From: Cucumis sativus
Taxonomy: Eukaryota > Streptophyta > Magnoliopsida > Cucurbitales > Cucurbitaceae
Length of the DNA: 64,000 nt
Assembly (NCBI RefSeq): GCF_000004075.3
Contig: NC_026659.2
Coordinates: 6,634,001-6,698,000, forward strand
Direction: 5' to 3'
In this document: in pieces, positions 1 to 12,827 of the stretch
Layout of the letters: every line of letters starts with the position of its first letter
Position numbering within the stretch: position 1 is the first letter of the stretch
Position numbers and translations under genes: made by a program
The notes under the pieces: model-generated
Seen by the model: only the letters and a program-made list of their open reading frames with translations
Told to the model about the DNA's origin: nothing
Database searches by the model: none

Positions 1-321
1 TTTTTAATTATTCGCTTTTACTATTTCATTCTCGAATTAAAATAGTTTATCCTTCAAATAAATATTATTGTAATCTAAACTATAATAACCTTACATCCCA
101 CGCACAAACAACTATAACCCAACTATAACAACTTATGTTTATAATAACCAATTTTTTTTTTTGTCTCATACCCTTTATTAATTTCTACCTTTAGAAATTT
201 TTAATAATTTAATTTGTAGAAAATCTCTCTAAAATTAATTATCAACGTTTCTCATGTCAAAGATGTGGGCTTTTTGGCCCTTAATCTCAAATTAATTTAT
301 TTTAATTATTCAATTAATTTA
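1..321. other. AT-rich intergenic DNA
   Basis: Left edge of the window. It is AT-rich with homopolymer T and A runs. No reading frame, RNA gene or clear repeat boundary is visible. Confidence 0.6.
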
Positions 322-1498
322 TGTTTTGATGATAACAAATCTGATTTTTTTATTGACAATTTTATTAATTTGAATAGACCATATCGTAGAACTTGGAAAA
401 ATGATTCTAACGCCTCTTGAATCACCCAAATCGAAGTGCAAATGAAGAAAATATTGCTAAAAGAAGGTTAACGGAAAAATATCCGAGATTGTGACGTGGC
501 GACCAAGCATTCAATTTGAACCAATTAGAGAAAGCCACTTGGAGCAATGAAAGAGTAACAAATGTGGCTTTTTGTTATGTTTTATTGGCTTTTATAAAGA
601 AAATGAATTTAAAAAGAAAATGATTTTAATATTATTATTTTTCCTTGTGTCTAATGGCTAGTTGTTTTAAAAGAGGGTGAAGTTGCTTTATTGATTTCTT
701 TTTAAACAAAGTATTTTGAAAAGACATATTATTATATTATTATTTGTATTGTGTCAACGGCTAATTAAGTTTAAATCTCAACCATTCATTTTTCTTTTAC
801 TTATATCTAATAACCCAAATGATTTTGAATTTATCTTTCCTCTCTTTTTAAATACTTCACATTTACACAAGATCATTAACATCTTTACAATCCTCAAAAA
901 GTGCAAAAAGCCAACATTGTTATTCTCTCTAAAGCTTCCAATTTTTATTCTTTTCATCTTATTCTTGAGAGCTTCTTATTATATTGTGAGGATTAAATTT
1001 GTGAGCTTCAAATTGTATACTCACTCTTTTAGAGGGTTTTCTTTTGTATGATTTAAAAACTTCAACATATTGTAACGGTTGGATCCTAACCCGTGGAAAT
1101 GATCGGGTTTGCTCTTGAACCCGAAAAAGGAGCAAGAATCGGTTCGGCTCAAATCCGTGGAAAGAGTCCAAAGAAGATTTTCAATCAAAATCCAAGAGGT
1201 GCTTGGGAAAGTGGATGTAGGTTGAGTTTAACCGAACCACTATAAAATTACGGTGTCTTCTTCTCTAACTCTTTTCTAATTATTTTTTAATTTAATTTTA
1301 GTTACATATTCTTATTGGTTGAGCTTGATTGCATACTTCCATTCATATCTTTTTATCAATCTTGTTATTTAACAAAATTTACAAGGTTCTTTATTTAAAT
1401 TTTAAAAAATATCTAATTAGTTGATTTTACTTTTTATTTATCAAAAAGTTTATTTAAACTCTATTCACCCCCTCTAGGGTTGCCATACCAATCCAACA
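322..1498 (+). mobile_element. Probable solo LTR, Sirevirus (Ty1/copia) type
   Basis: The stretch opens with TGTTTTGATGATAACAAA, the usual start of SIRE/Maximus-type long terminal repeats, and ends with CACCCCCTCTAGGG followed by ATCCAACA, their usual end, so it has TG...CA termini about 1.18 kb apart. No polyprotein, primer-binding site or second LTR adjoins it, which fits a solo LTR left by recombination. No convincing target-site duplication was found. The 111-codon frame at 716-1051 lies inside it and is not treated as a gene. Confidence 0.6.
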
Positions 1499-1954
1499 AA
1501 AGACTTACTCTTTGAAGTTAAAAAAAAAAAAGATTTTCAATCAATTTGACCGTGTAAGAAATTCATTAAATCTTAATAACATTCTTTGATTAATTTGTTA
1601 GATATGATGAAATTTAAAAGCTAAATTATTAGTTATTAAAATGCTAAAAAACATAGTCAAAGCTAAAAGGTTAGTTATGGTAAATATACAAATTTTGTAG
1701 TAAATCAACACCGTCCACGCGTCCCTCTACTATTAGATAAAAAAATCGCAAAAGCCAAAAAAACGATCACTTAAGAGGACAGTTTAGCAAGTCTTGTTCA
1801 AACCAATCATCATCAGCCACGTGTCTTTCTTCTTCCTCACAGCTCGAGAGAAAAAAAGGAAGTCTTGTATGAACTTTGCTTGAGTCTTAAGAATTTTCTT
1901 AGTCCAAATTAATGAAACCTTAAGATTCCTATTATTGCCTAAGGCCGCAAAAAA
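1499..1954 (+). promoter_or_regulatory. Upstream region of the CAN nuclease gene with a G-box
   Basis: This is the gap between the probable solo LTR and the CAN start codon. A perfect G-box core CACGTG sits at 1818-1823, about 135 bases before the ATG, where bZIP or bHLH factors could bind. No clear TATA box was identified. Regulatory function is inferred from the motif and position only. Confidence 0.4.
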
Positions 1955-4900
1955 ATGGGAAACGCACTCAGGTTCCTCTGCGGCCACTTCTCCCGTCCCA
2001 CCTCCGATTCCTTCCCTCCTCACGCCGCCGTATCTTCCTCCACTGCCGGCGTCTCCGCTCTCCCTCACGATCTCTTCGAATTCGAGATCACATCACAGGT
2101 AAATCTCTAGCTCCCGTTGTTGCTGTTGTTGTGGTGAGCATTATTTTAAGATTTGAATTGGATCATGTCTTGTGCCCTAGTTCAATTTGTTAATTGAACG
2201 ATTTGGACTTTGATGGTGTTGACGAATTTGTTTGTTTTTTGATAGGTTCCTCCAGGGCTTAGTAAGCATGTGGTTTCATCGAAGAAGGCACAGGCGAATT
2301 GGTGAGGTTCTTTTTACGGGGTGGGGAATTTGTAGTTATGTGGTGGTGAGATTTTGATTGTTTGGTGGTCATTTGAAGGTATGCAAAATTGGCTGAGGCT
2401 TGGAAGACGGAGAAACCAACTCCACGAACTCCTGAAGAAGCTTCTAGACTTGTGATTCAGACTCTCAAAAGACACCAAAAGAAAGATGTCGAGGTACAGT
2501 AAAAAATTTAGTTTAATTATGCCATTGTTTACTCTGTTGTATGTGTTGTTTGATTGAGAATCTGGCAACCTCTTCACTTTAAGTAGTTCAATTGAATGAA
2601 TCAAAGTCACCCTTTCAAGTTTGGGCAGCTCTGATTATCTCATTGATTAAATTTGTTTTTCTTTCCATTTCGTGTTCAAAATTTTAGTAAAGAAAAGCTG
2701 TATGTATATACATGGAGATTTCTAGATGACTTTATAGAACACTCCAAAATCCAATGGGGTTGGATCTGATTAACTGTAGTGCAAAACAAATCACTATATA
2801 CATAATAGTCAATTTCTCCAAAACCATAATTTACAAAATGGGTAAAATAAAGAACTCCCTCTACAAATTTCCGAGAAAGAAAAAAGAAAAAAGGAAAACA
2901 ATTCTAGTCTCCCATATGCACTTCAAAAGGGCATGTCAAACTCACACTTAATCAAGTTTTGTCTCATGGGCAACAGGGACTATTGACATTCTATGGTCTT
3001 CCTCTTCCTCATACTCTCGTCAAACCTTCTGCTCCGGTTCCAACTGCCGTCTCGATACCTGACGGAGTCAAGTTTGAGCTGCAGACGCTGCCAGTAAGAT
3101 ACTTCTATGGGAAATGACCAACCATTTTGATCATAACGTGTACGTTCTCATTGTGTTAAATTCATACTAGGTTGATGCCAAAGCTGTAGCAGATGGTGAT
3201 ACAGTGACAGTGTATGTGAGCACATCACACCCGAGAGAGTCCTCTTGTGTTCCAAAAGAGGTTAGAAATGCAGCCCTTCAAAGATCACGAGCTAGAAACG
3301 CAAAGAACTTTGCAAAGGCCGATGCTCTTCACAAGACAATCACGGATGCTGGTTACAGGTATATGATCTCTATCTCTACTATATATAATTGGAATTTATA
3401 AATAGATTGCTGAGATTCAATGCCTGTTTCTTCTTCTTCGAAAGGGTAATTACTTTTCAGAATGAGGAGGTTCTTGCAAAAAAGTACAGAATTCGTCTCA
3501 GGTAATTAAAAATTTTAAATTAGCTCTATTTGCATTAGATGCTTTAGACCCTATATTTTGATCATCGTTTGTCCTTTCTGACTCATAAACTCTCAGTGCG
3601 TTTATTTTAGTTTATGTAAATTTTAAATGTTGTCTCCTTTGATCTAACCGTTCTTTTGAATCTGGAGTTTTCGTTTGGTTTTTTGTACACTCAAATTTTG
3701 AGTTTGACTAATACAACCATTTTATTTTTGAAATTTGGATTTTTGTTTTTGTTTCATATCTAGGTTTCAACATTTATATCTTTAACTTTAATTTTCATTT
3801 CAAACCCACTTCTATTCATTAATTAAGATGTTTAAAAATATCTATTAATTAATGTTATAAACTTTTTTATTAATTAATGTTAGAAAATTTTAATTTGACA
3901 AAATATTTACTAACTTATTGTAAAAATTCAGATTCTATGACATTGATAGACAGTTTATCAGTTTCTATTTTGATAGAATCCAAAATTGCTATATTTGGTA
4001 AATATTTTAGTTTATTTTACTATATCTGAAAATGTTTCTTAATCTTAAATACGAAACTTAATTAATAATAGTTTCTTAGATAAATTATTATTCATTAACA
4101 CTGAAGATTAGAAAAAAAAAAAAAGTATTTAGTGGAAAATCAAAATTAGAAGTGTAAATCTTGCCGCCTAAGACCAAATTGAAATAAATTCAAATGTGAA
4201 GCCTAAATTGAACCAACTCTTAAGATAATAACTAACTATATATATATATATATGTTTTTCCCCATAATTTGTTTCCTCATTTTTTTAATCACAATATTTA
4301 TAATATACACCAAACTTTGTAAAATATTATTACAACTCTATATTAAACAATTATCACAGTAAATAGTTGAGATCGTGAATTTATTCCATAAAAAAATTAC
4401 AAATTGTATTGCCCCTTAGAGTTGATATGATGCAGAGGAATAGACGCACCAGAAAGTGCAATGCCTTATGGGAAAGAGGCAAAAGAAGAACTGAAAAGGC
4501 TTGTTGAAGGCAAGTGTTTGAGAGTACATGTGTATGGTGAAGATCGGTACAATCGATGTGTGGGTGACTTGTATTGTAATGGAAAGTTTATTCAGGTAAA
4601 ACACAAATTTACACTTTTTTTTTTTTTTTTTTGTTCTTCGCTATGGTATAGTCTTCATGTTCATGTTATTGGTTTAGACAAATACAAGTTTTTGGTTGTC
4701 TTTACAGGAAGCAATGCTGAAAAAGGGGTTTGCTTGGCATTACACAGCATATGACAAACGTCCAGAGCTGTCAAAGGCAAGGGCTAAATTTACCATTTAA
4801 CCCATCTTTAATTAATTTAGTGTTTGATTGCATAAACCCTTATTTCAAAATTAAGGTTCAAAATCACATGCAAAATTTCATTAATCATAACATAGGAAAA

Positions 4901-5072
4901 GCAGAGCGACACATATTTCTCAACAAGAGCCTTTTTGGCTAAGCCTTACAAATTGTTTAATTATTGATAACAGTGGGAAAACGAGGCTCGAGCTAAAAGG
5001 GCTGGGTTGTGGGCTTCTTCAAACCCAGAGCAGCCATGGGAATGGAGAAAGGGAAAGCGTGAGGGGAAATAA
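1955..5072 (+). CDS. CAN: Ca2+-dependent staphylococcal-type nuclease (CAN family), 9 exons
   Basis: Exons: 1955-2098, 2246-2301, 2379-2493, 2977-3093, 3171-3358, 3445-3501, 4436-4595, 4708-4776, 4974-5072. They give 334 aa, close to Arabidopsis CAN1/CAN2. The C-terminal half is a staphylococcal-nuclease OB fold. Residues matching the catalytic and Ca2+ set are visible: D152/D154 in ADGDTV, R224, D229 and E232 in RLRGIDAPE, and R266 in DRYNR. The N-terminus [10 protein letters not shown] offers Gly2 for myristoylation and Cys9 for palmitoylation, as known for plasma-membrane CAN proteins. The predicted role is Ca2+-dependent cleavage of DNA and RNA. The start is the first ATG giving the MGN signature. 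Intron 8 (4777-4973) begins GC, with consensus AAG|GCAAGG. Intron 6 (3502-4435) is the longest. Confidence 0.93.
4236..4253. repeat. (TA)n microsatellite in CAN intron 6
   Basis: A simple TA dinucleotide run lies within the longest CAN intron. It may be length-polymorphic. No function is implied. Confidence 0.85.
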
Positions 5073-6606
5073 TAATGGCTGCTTGTTGCTATTGCTGTTT
5101 CAATACACAACACTTATAATTTATATATGAAGGACGTTCATCCATTTCATGTCTACCAACGACAAGAAGCAGAAGAGGGAACCCTAAAATCAACCCAAAA
5201 AGGTCTCTTCTGTCTTTAAAGTATTTATTAATCAACATCTTCAACATTGCTGGTAATTTGTAAATTTGTAACTGAAGAGAAATGAAAAGGAACACATTGT
5301 TATATTCGTAATAATATTTAAAAAAATCATATGCTTGTTATATCTATACAAAAAAACGTCACATGAAAAGTAAAGCCATCGGTTGGGAAGGAAATGCATT
5401 CACCATTCTAAATTTAATCAACCAAATACAGTATATGATTAACATGGTGAGGATACATTACATTGGGTGACCAAAAGCTTATGATAGAAAACACAAACCC
5501 ATTTGACTGTGAACTTTGGCAGTGCAAGGATTATTAGCTGCAAAAATGAGTAACACAAATTAGGGAATTAACTACGTCCATAACTTGATGAAAAGATGGA
5601 TAAATCTTCTCTCTCAAAAAATTACACTTATACTTGACAAAATATTGAAACACCAATATATACACTTACCTATCTTATGATTAATGCCGGTATGAGCATA
5701 ACTCAATTAACACAAATCTTATACTAGCAACTTGAAGTCAAAGGTTTGATTTTCTCCCTCCACATATTGTCAGATTAAAAAAACTACCCTCTGATCAATC
5801 TCCTTAAGATATCTTGTTCATAGTTTTCCTATAGAAACAAGCCTGCAGCAGGCACGGGCACCATATAATGACTCAGGGCATGACAACATTTGTTGCCCTT
5901 GAAGCCCTTGAATTATTCTGTTACTAGTTACTAATATCACAGCTCCACCAAATACTTTCTCCAATCTACTTCCATGACTAATAGGTGCTACTGCAACACA
6001 CGTTAATACACATATTCAAAATTATTCGTCTATCTTAAAAACCAGACGACAAAATTTCAGCGACTAAAATGATTATCTGCAAGTGATAAAAAAGTTGTTT
6101 TTGTGCTAAGATAAATTTGGCTACGACCGTTTCTTTTCCTATTGCAAATTGGAAACATCTTTTGTATACCCTATGAAATGGCCCTTTTGGACCTTTGGTA
6201 TCTTTGAATATTTCATTGATTTAAAGAAGTATTAGGAACCAAAGTGAAACAAATTTGAAAATTTGAGGGCAAGTATGGATATAAACCAAAAATGTTATAT
6301 TCCTTCTGAAATCGTCATTATGATTACATAGGTAATAATGGACAATAGAACTTAAATAAAAGCAATCCACAATGAAATATTTATGTATAAATGAAAAAGC
6401 TTTCTGTCTGAGGAGTTGAGAAACAAAAGAACTTTTACTTCTACACAAATTAACATGATAGATGATAACTTGTTTCCCTTTTTTCTTTTTCATAACCAAG
6501 TTTATGCTGAATTTCACATACGTGAATTAAAACCATATGAGGAATTCAATTCTTATAATAGAAAGGTTTGAATTTAAAACACAACTTACTATGATTAGTG
6601 AAAGGG
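5073..6606. other. Convergent intergenic region between CAN and the Sel1 gene
   Basis: The CAN and Sel1 genes point toward each other, so this gap should hold the 3' untranslated region of each. The sequence is AT-rich with no ORF of interest and no recognised transposon. The 98-codon minus-strand frame at 6221-6517 resembles no family I know and is probably chance. Confidence 0.55.
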
Positions 6607-8170
6607 TCATCTGACGTTATCTCGTTTCACCCTCCTATCGCTTGATTCTGAATCGGTTGCAAGATAACCTAAAGAACAAAAGAAGTAAAAATGCAATGTA
6701 GAAAGATTATTGCCAATCAAACTTTGTAGAATTTGAATACCTGGATGTCTATCGCTTGCTTTCCAAACTGATGCCTGATATTTTGAAGCTCGATAGATCC
6801 AAGCAAGTCCCTTAGTTCAGAGATCAGACATTTACTTAATGATGAGAACAGGGTTTGTTTTTGTTAGGATTGTCCTAATAAGGAACACAACAGAAAACAC
6901 AAAAGATAGAACTATATTGCAATGCCAAAAGAAACCAAAATATCAGTAGCTTTTCGAGAGGATTACGTGTCTCCCAAAGTCGCATACTGGACAATACCCG
7001 GAATTTTTCTCCCTTCTAAGGGGCTCAACTCCCTTATTACCAAGACATCACTAACTAATTATCCCTATGCCCTTATCACTATCCCACTAATATTCCCAAC
7101 ATATCCCGTACTACTACTCTCACGTTTTTCTCTCAAGAAAAGTTTATGTTTACCTATTGAAAAGTGATTCTACTAACTCCATGAAGTGGTGTGGAAAAGG
7201 GAAAGAGAACCATGCCACAAAAGAACTCTAGCTAAGAAGAAAACATTGTTAAAGGACTTTTATGGGCATATTTTGGAGTGATTCAGAAATGGTCAAAATC
7301 AATATGTCAGGTTCAAAATCCTTCCGATCCCTTAAAGCATGCCTTTAATCAATTTAAAACATGTTTAAGAGTGATTTGAACAGTAAACATTTCAAAACCA
7401 ATCCCAAACATGTGCTTCAAGGCACAAACACAACAGACGTTCAAAGCGAACCAAATTTCACCCAACTAAGGACTCTCAACTCTTATTTCTCTCGAGCGCA
7501 ATATTCAAAACCAAACCAATGAGCCTTTCCCTATCTCAATAGGAAAGCCAAAAGAAAACCTTATTCATCGTTAAGCAACACAAAACAAACCATAATAACC
7601 TTAGCAATTAGAAAAAGCTCAAAAGACAAACCAACAGGATGAAATTCTCCAATGAACCTCATCCCAAAATTACCTACATTCTCTAAAACCTAGAAGTACT
7701 TCACAACCCTTCAAGAACCAATCGAAATTCATTTTGTATTTCCTCTCAAATTCCCCAGATACTTCAGCAAGAAAATGAACACGAAATTTCGAAATGTAGA
7801 GATAAAATAAAATAAAAAAAACGCAAACCTTCTTCGTGTTCTTAGGAACTCCATAGCCGGAGCAAAACATCTGGCCAACCAAGACTTGCATCGACGTATC
7901 CCCGGCTTTGGCCTCCTTGAGCGTGTCCTGAAACCACCGCTTGACACAATCCGAAACCACATCAGCCAAAGGAGTCCGGTTCTTCTCCTCCTCCTCCATG
8001 TACTTGTTCTTATTCGGCTCGGAGATGACTCGAACGGAACCGGAAATCGGAGTTTCGGAAGGAGAAGCTCGGATCCGAGACTTCTTGGGTTGTGATTGGG
8101 GGTTTTTGGAGGAGAAGACAAGCTTAGCGAATTGCTGAAAGCGAGCTGGCGATGGAAGCGATTTTGCCAT
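6607..8170 (-). CDS. Small Sel1-repeat-like protein, 3 exons
   Basis: Exons on the minus strand: 8170-7829, 6810-6741, 6668-6607. All junctions are GT-AG and the frame stays open for 157 aa. Residues about 86-126 form one Sel1-like (TPR-related) helical repeat, with GQMFCSGYGVPKN then KKGLAWIYRASKYQ spanning the first splice. The N-terminal third is basic and serine/proline-rich, possibly an organelle-targeting or disordered region; the C-terminus is short and charged (ATDSESSDRRVKRD). An in-frame ATG at 8212 would add 14 residues; I prefer 8170 because the longer start adds a short hydrophobic stretch of no obvious role. Plants have small single-Sel1 proteins of this layout with no established function that I know. 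Intron 1 is about 1 kb. Confidence 0.8.
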
Positions 8171-8780
8171 CAGACAACAAAAAGTTGTTTTGGAGAGAAT
8201 TGAAACTCCCAATTTCGCCTTTGCGAAATCGCAGATTTATGTTTCCTCTTCGATTTTAGTTAAGATTTGTTCATCCTTTGGAAGAAAATTTTAATTTATA
8301 ACCCTCAGCTATAGTTTTGTAACTTTAGTCATATAATTTAAACCCCACCAAACTACAAATTGTATCCATTTTTACACAATTTCTCAAAAAAAATTATCCT
8401 AAGTTATGTGTTCCAAAACTTTACAATTTTTCAAATAAATTTACAACAACATTTTTATATAAATTTGGAAATATTATGATGAAAAAAGTAGATCTCAATT
8501 TATTCATGATAAGATTGTATGTTGAAGCCGTATGAATTTAAACCTTGAGCTTTGAAATTTATCAATTTTAACCCAAAACTAATATTTGTATCGTTTAAAC
8601 CTAAACTTTCACAAATATATCAATTTAATCTATAAACTTTATGTATATATCAATTTAAACTTTTGTGTAAGTAAAACAAAATGAATGATTTAAATTGACA
8701 ATCATTAATCTAAACCTTTAAACTATAAACAACGATGGAAACTTAACACATAACTTTTTAAGAACAACAGGTAAAACCCT
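8171..8780. other. Sel1 gene upstream region and AT-rich dispersed repeat
   Basis: This contains the presumed promoter of the minus-strand Sel1 gene. About 8520-8700 then holds a dispersed repeat with phrases such as AAATATATCAATTTAA and TATATCAATTTAAAC. The same phrases recur at about 14270-14420 in intron 3 of the first AVT6 gene, so both are probably copies of one AT-rich repeat family. Confidence 0.5.
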
Positions 8781-8799
8781 TTTCATTAAAACAAATTTT

Positions 8800-11700
8800 A
8801 TATAACTTTATACAAACATAATGTGACCTTATTTACATAAAATAAAACCTAACAACAGCCTTCTCAAAAACCTCAGTCTAACAATACAAAAGACTAACTA
8901 ATAACAAGTACAAAACAACAAGACACATACAATAACAAAACGAAATCCTTTAGTAGATGGATAGTAGGGATTCAGGCTTCGAGGACACAATCTCTACCTG
9001 AAAAGTAGAAAAACATTTTGAAGAGTGTGAGCTAAACGAGTCCAGTGAGTGATAGTTTCTAAATATTTTTTCATAAACCTTTAGAACAGTAAATGGTAAA
9101 TCATAACATGAAAACTTAAACAGTAAAGCATTTAGAAATAATAACATAAAGTCTTGTTTTTCCTGCTCGAAATCCAAGTATCTACTCCTAGAAGGTGGTA
9201 GAGATTACTCGATATGTTACACCTTGATCTAGGTTTTTTCCTCTAATTTAAATTGTGGCATGATAAAACACTTTTGAAAATAACATTTTTCCAACTTACT
9301 TCTATAGAACACATATTAAGAAATTCTACAAAAATTTCGGCAGCATCTCTCCCTAAAATTTGGGGTAGCCAAACCTGAAAAGTTGGAAAATTTTTACTTC
9401 TATAAATAAATATTTGCAGACTCAAAATAATATCGAGTGTGTCTCACCACACACTCATCCATCTAGTCCAAAGTTCCAATTAAAGTTTATTTTTAACTAC
9501 GAAATGGTTATAAAAAGAAACACAATCTAATAAGAGGCCTCACAAAACACAAATAATCCTTATTGTGACCCTCGTTACTTCTAACTATCCCACAGTGCAG
9601 TACAAGACTTGAATATATACATACAATAAGAATGAGAGTCTACAATCAACGAAGGTGAGCTCAACCAATACTTGGTCCTTAACCGCTACCTGGGGGAGGG
9701 GGGAGGAGAAAACATTTAAAGCCAACTCAATGAGTGGCAAGTTCCTTAGGAGTAAAAACTTGTAAAACATACTAAAACAATGCGTAAAAATGTATCTCTA
9801 ACGAAATAGTACTGAAAATGTCATTATTATATAATACTATAAACCACAAGTCAAATCAACAAACATGTACTCAAATCCAACCATGGCAAGACACTTGAAT
9901 ATACGACCAAGAATAGCTCGCACATGATCAAAGAATCATGCGGCCAAAACTAGCTCACGCATATTTAATACCCGCCACGATAGCAACCTTCATTCAATCC
10001 GACTATGGTAGTATACTAAATACACGACCTGGAATAGCTCACATGTGATACATATCCACAATAAAACACAAGGCCAAATGGAGCTCACACGTACTTAGCA
10101 TCTACAATAGTAACAATCTCCATCCAATCCAACCATGATAGTATACTGATACATGACCCAGAATAGCTCACACGTGATTCATATCTACGAGGAAACACGT
10201 GGCCAAGCGGAGTTCACACATATTTAGCACCTACCACAGTAACCATCTCAATATCCGCTCCTATGTGCACATAGAGCCGCACACCATGGGTCAAACTAGG
10301 TCAAAGTCAAATCACATCCTCCATCTATGTCCTCACCTAGAACAGATAATCCCCTGACAACCATAGGTAGCGCTACGAAAACACAGTCACGTAGCCTTAG
10401 GTAAATCACCTTCTCATTCATAATAAAAATCAGATAATCATAATTTTAAAATATCAAGTACAATCAGAATTGAAACACGTTTTTACGACTTGTCGTACAT
10501 GCCTTACGCGCAAGTTGTGTGTCCAACAACAGGCAAAACACATCACTAACCTCTTTGAACACCAAAATGCCTACCTATCTCGCTTAGCTTACCTTGTCAC
10601 TCGATTAATCACCAACTTGCTAAGAAACTTATTTTTCGTCTAGAAACTTAACTCAACATTGAAAAATCATAACTTAAAATTCACAACTTTTTTTTAGGAA
10701 ACTTCATTCTACAAAAATGTTTAAAAACGTCTTAAATGTCTTACTTTAAAATTTCAGCTTCAAATTCCAATGGATGAGCTATATAGCCCTCTGAAAGCCC
10801 ACCTTGCACAGATTCACCTAAAAACTGACTTTCCTCACTTTCTTCAACTCAAATTAAACCCTCATCCCTTGTTCAAAAACGTTCGACAGCCTTAGTCTAA
10901 AAACTAGACTCAATTTATGATCTTTCAAGAGTAATTTTAGTCAAAACGCACGAGTGAAATGGGAGAAATGTTGATCTTAAGTGACTATTTATATTGAACC
11001 CTGCATGAATCTTTATTGAAACCTCCTATTAGCTAAAATCTAAATTAAGCATGCAAGGACACCTGTAAAGCACTTCACCGACTCCACCTCTTCATCATCT
11101 CGCCTAACCAAAACGCCCAACGTCCAAACGCCTTGTGTCAAACCCTTGCTAACCTCTAAGGCCTCTCGCGTGATATGATCTTCGCCCATCAATAAGCCAC
11201 CAACCTTCTCGCCTAAACCCTCAAACCTTAAATAACCTCTAAGTGACAACCTTTCTCGGCCAATGACACTCAACTAGAGGTTCTTCATGCCTAAAGCACA
11301 AGCTTTGACTGTCTAATCTTAAACGCCTACTAACCTCTTTAGAGGTTATTTCCTTCTCCTTGGCCACCTACCCAACCATGACACATCTTTAATGACACTT
11401 TGAGTTCCTTTTTATCCTTAACCTCATTCAACTCTCTTATCCTTTCAAGCTCTTGAAAAAACTTAAAATTTTCTAAGATTCGGGATTTACACTCTTTTCC
11501 TCCTCATGCATGAACCAAGAAGAGAAATTAAACCACATGCCTTCTTTTTTCTTTTTACCTTCTCTTGTACCTTCAACCTATTCCACCTTACATGAAGCTC
11601 TCTAGTAAAAAATTTGTGAAGACGTGAAGCTCTCTGATGTTTGTCCATTTGAAATATTCGTGGCGGAGAAAAAAATCATCCGATCAAAATTCGTGAAAGG

Positions 11701-11900
11701 CGTAAAATTTTCCATTGTCTATTTGTTCAAAATTCTCGTGGAGGAGAAAAAAACTATTGAATCGAAATCCATAAAGTTATGAAGACTATAAAAGATAAAC
11801 AAAACCTTGAAGATGAATGATAAAATCTTCAAACTTCTTAAAACAAACAATGATCATCTTCAGGAGGAAGTGTTAAGCTTCAACATCATGTGCAAAGTTT
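8800..11900. mobile_element. Probable non-coding LTR-type retroelement, decayed
   Basis: About 3 kb with base composition unlike the AT-rich flanks and no long ORF. It contains phrases met in plant LTRs (the CTACCTGAAAAGTAG type at about 8995 and again near 9375), a three-unit tandem repeat at 9840-10260, and a two-unit repeat at 11630-11780. No polyprotein, primer-binding site or clear LTR ends were located. A large non-autonomous retrotransposon or a stretch of LTR is the best reading; orientation and exact ends are unknown. Confidence 0.4.
9840..10260. repeat. Three-unit tandem repeat of about 120-130 bp
   Basis: The phrase GAATAGCTC(A/G)CA(C/T)(A/G)TGA recurs at 9911, 10032 and 10161. 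Each copy is followed by (C/T)GGCCAA(A/G) and then a Y-rich stretch ending near CCATCCAATCC or similar. Spacings of 121 and 129 bases show an imperfect tandem array, typical of LTR subrepeats. Confidence 0.75.
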
Positions 11901-12827
11901 AAAAGCTGGAGGTTCTTTTTTTCTCTTTTTTCTTAAAATTTAAAAAATGGTTTAAAAAAGATTAAAAATACTTGGTAATGTTATGAAACATAACATATAG
12001 AAATTAATATGAGATAGAAAATTATTACTACAAAAATCATGTAAGTCACGTTAACAAATGTCACTCAATTGATAGAAGACATTTGTAAGAGTTATTCATT
12101 TGTTGAGATTTCAAAATCTATAATATATCAAAATACCAAATCAAAACCGCTTTGTTGAAAATTTTCTTGTTTAAAAAAGAATTACACATTCGTGAAATTG
12201 CACCAAATTACACTTCCTTCTATTTTAAATTACATACTATTCAATATAGAAAAAGGAATTACTCGATATCTGCAATACATATACATAAATTAGTCGACAT
12301 CCGCCAACATGATACATGAATTCTATACTTTAGTTATCTTGATATTTTAAAGAAAACAAACCAAGTCTTTACCATTTTTTAAAAAAAAGTTGATTAGTGA
12401 TATATATATCAAATTAAATAAATTAAATCTAAAATTAAAAAATGGGATCTTTATATATTTTTTTATAAAATAAATCTAATATTTTGAGAATGTGGAAAAA
12501 CCAAATTTATACCTTTGGTTTGTAAAAGTTTGTTAATAATATATAAAATGTTGAAGTTCGTTAATGGAATATTTTGGGTTAAATTAAATGAAATTAATTT
12601 TAAGTTAATAAAAGAAGATCCATTGGTTCTGAACTTAAATTGGGGACATGAACTTAAATTCTCCATCTTACCCTTCCTTAACTAATCTATTTCCATCCAA
12701 CACCCTTCCCTCTATGGACAATTTGGTAAATTCGACTTTCCACATGATTCACACCTTCATATAATGAATAACACTTCTTCCTTTTTCGTTCTCCGTTCTT
12801 CATTTCAGTATTAACCTCACCGTCCCA
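11900..12827 (+). promoter_or_regulatory. Upstream region of the first AVT6 copy
   Basis: AT-rich intergenic DNA ahead of the first AVT6 start codon. A pyrimidine-rich leader (about 12770-12810) immediately precedes the ATG. No specific binding site could be assigned. The 67-codon minus-strand frame at 12463-12666 is not supported. Confidence 0.4.

Noticed and set aside
716..1051. 111-codon plus-strand ORF
   Set aside because: Falls within the probable Sirevirus LTR, has low-complexity hydrophobic content and no recognised domain.
9840..10260. CRISPR-like array (regularly spaced repeats)
   Set aside because: Units are about 125 bases, imperfect, only three copies, in a eukaryotic genome with no cas genes. 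It is an LTR-type tandem repeat.
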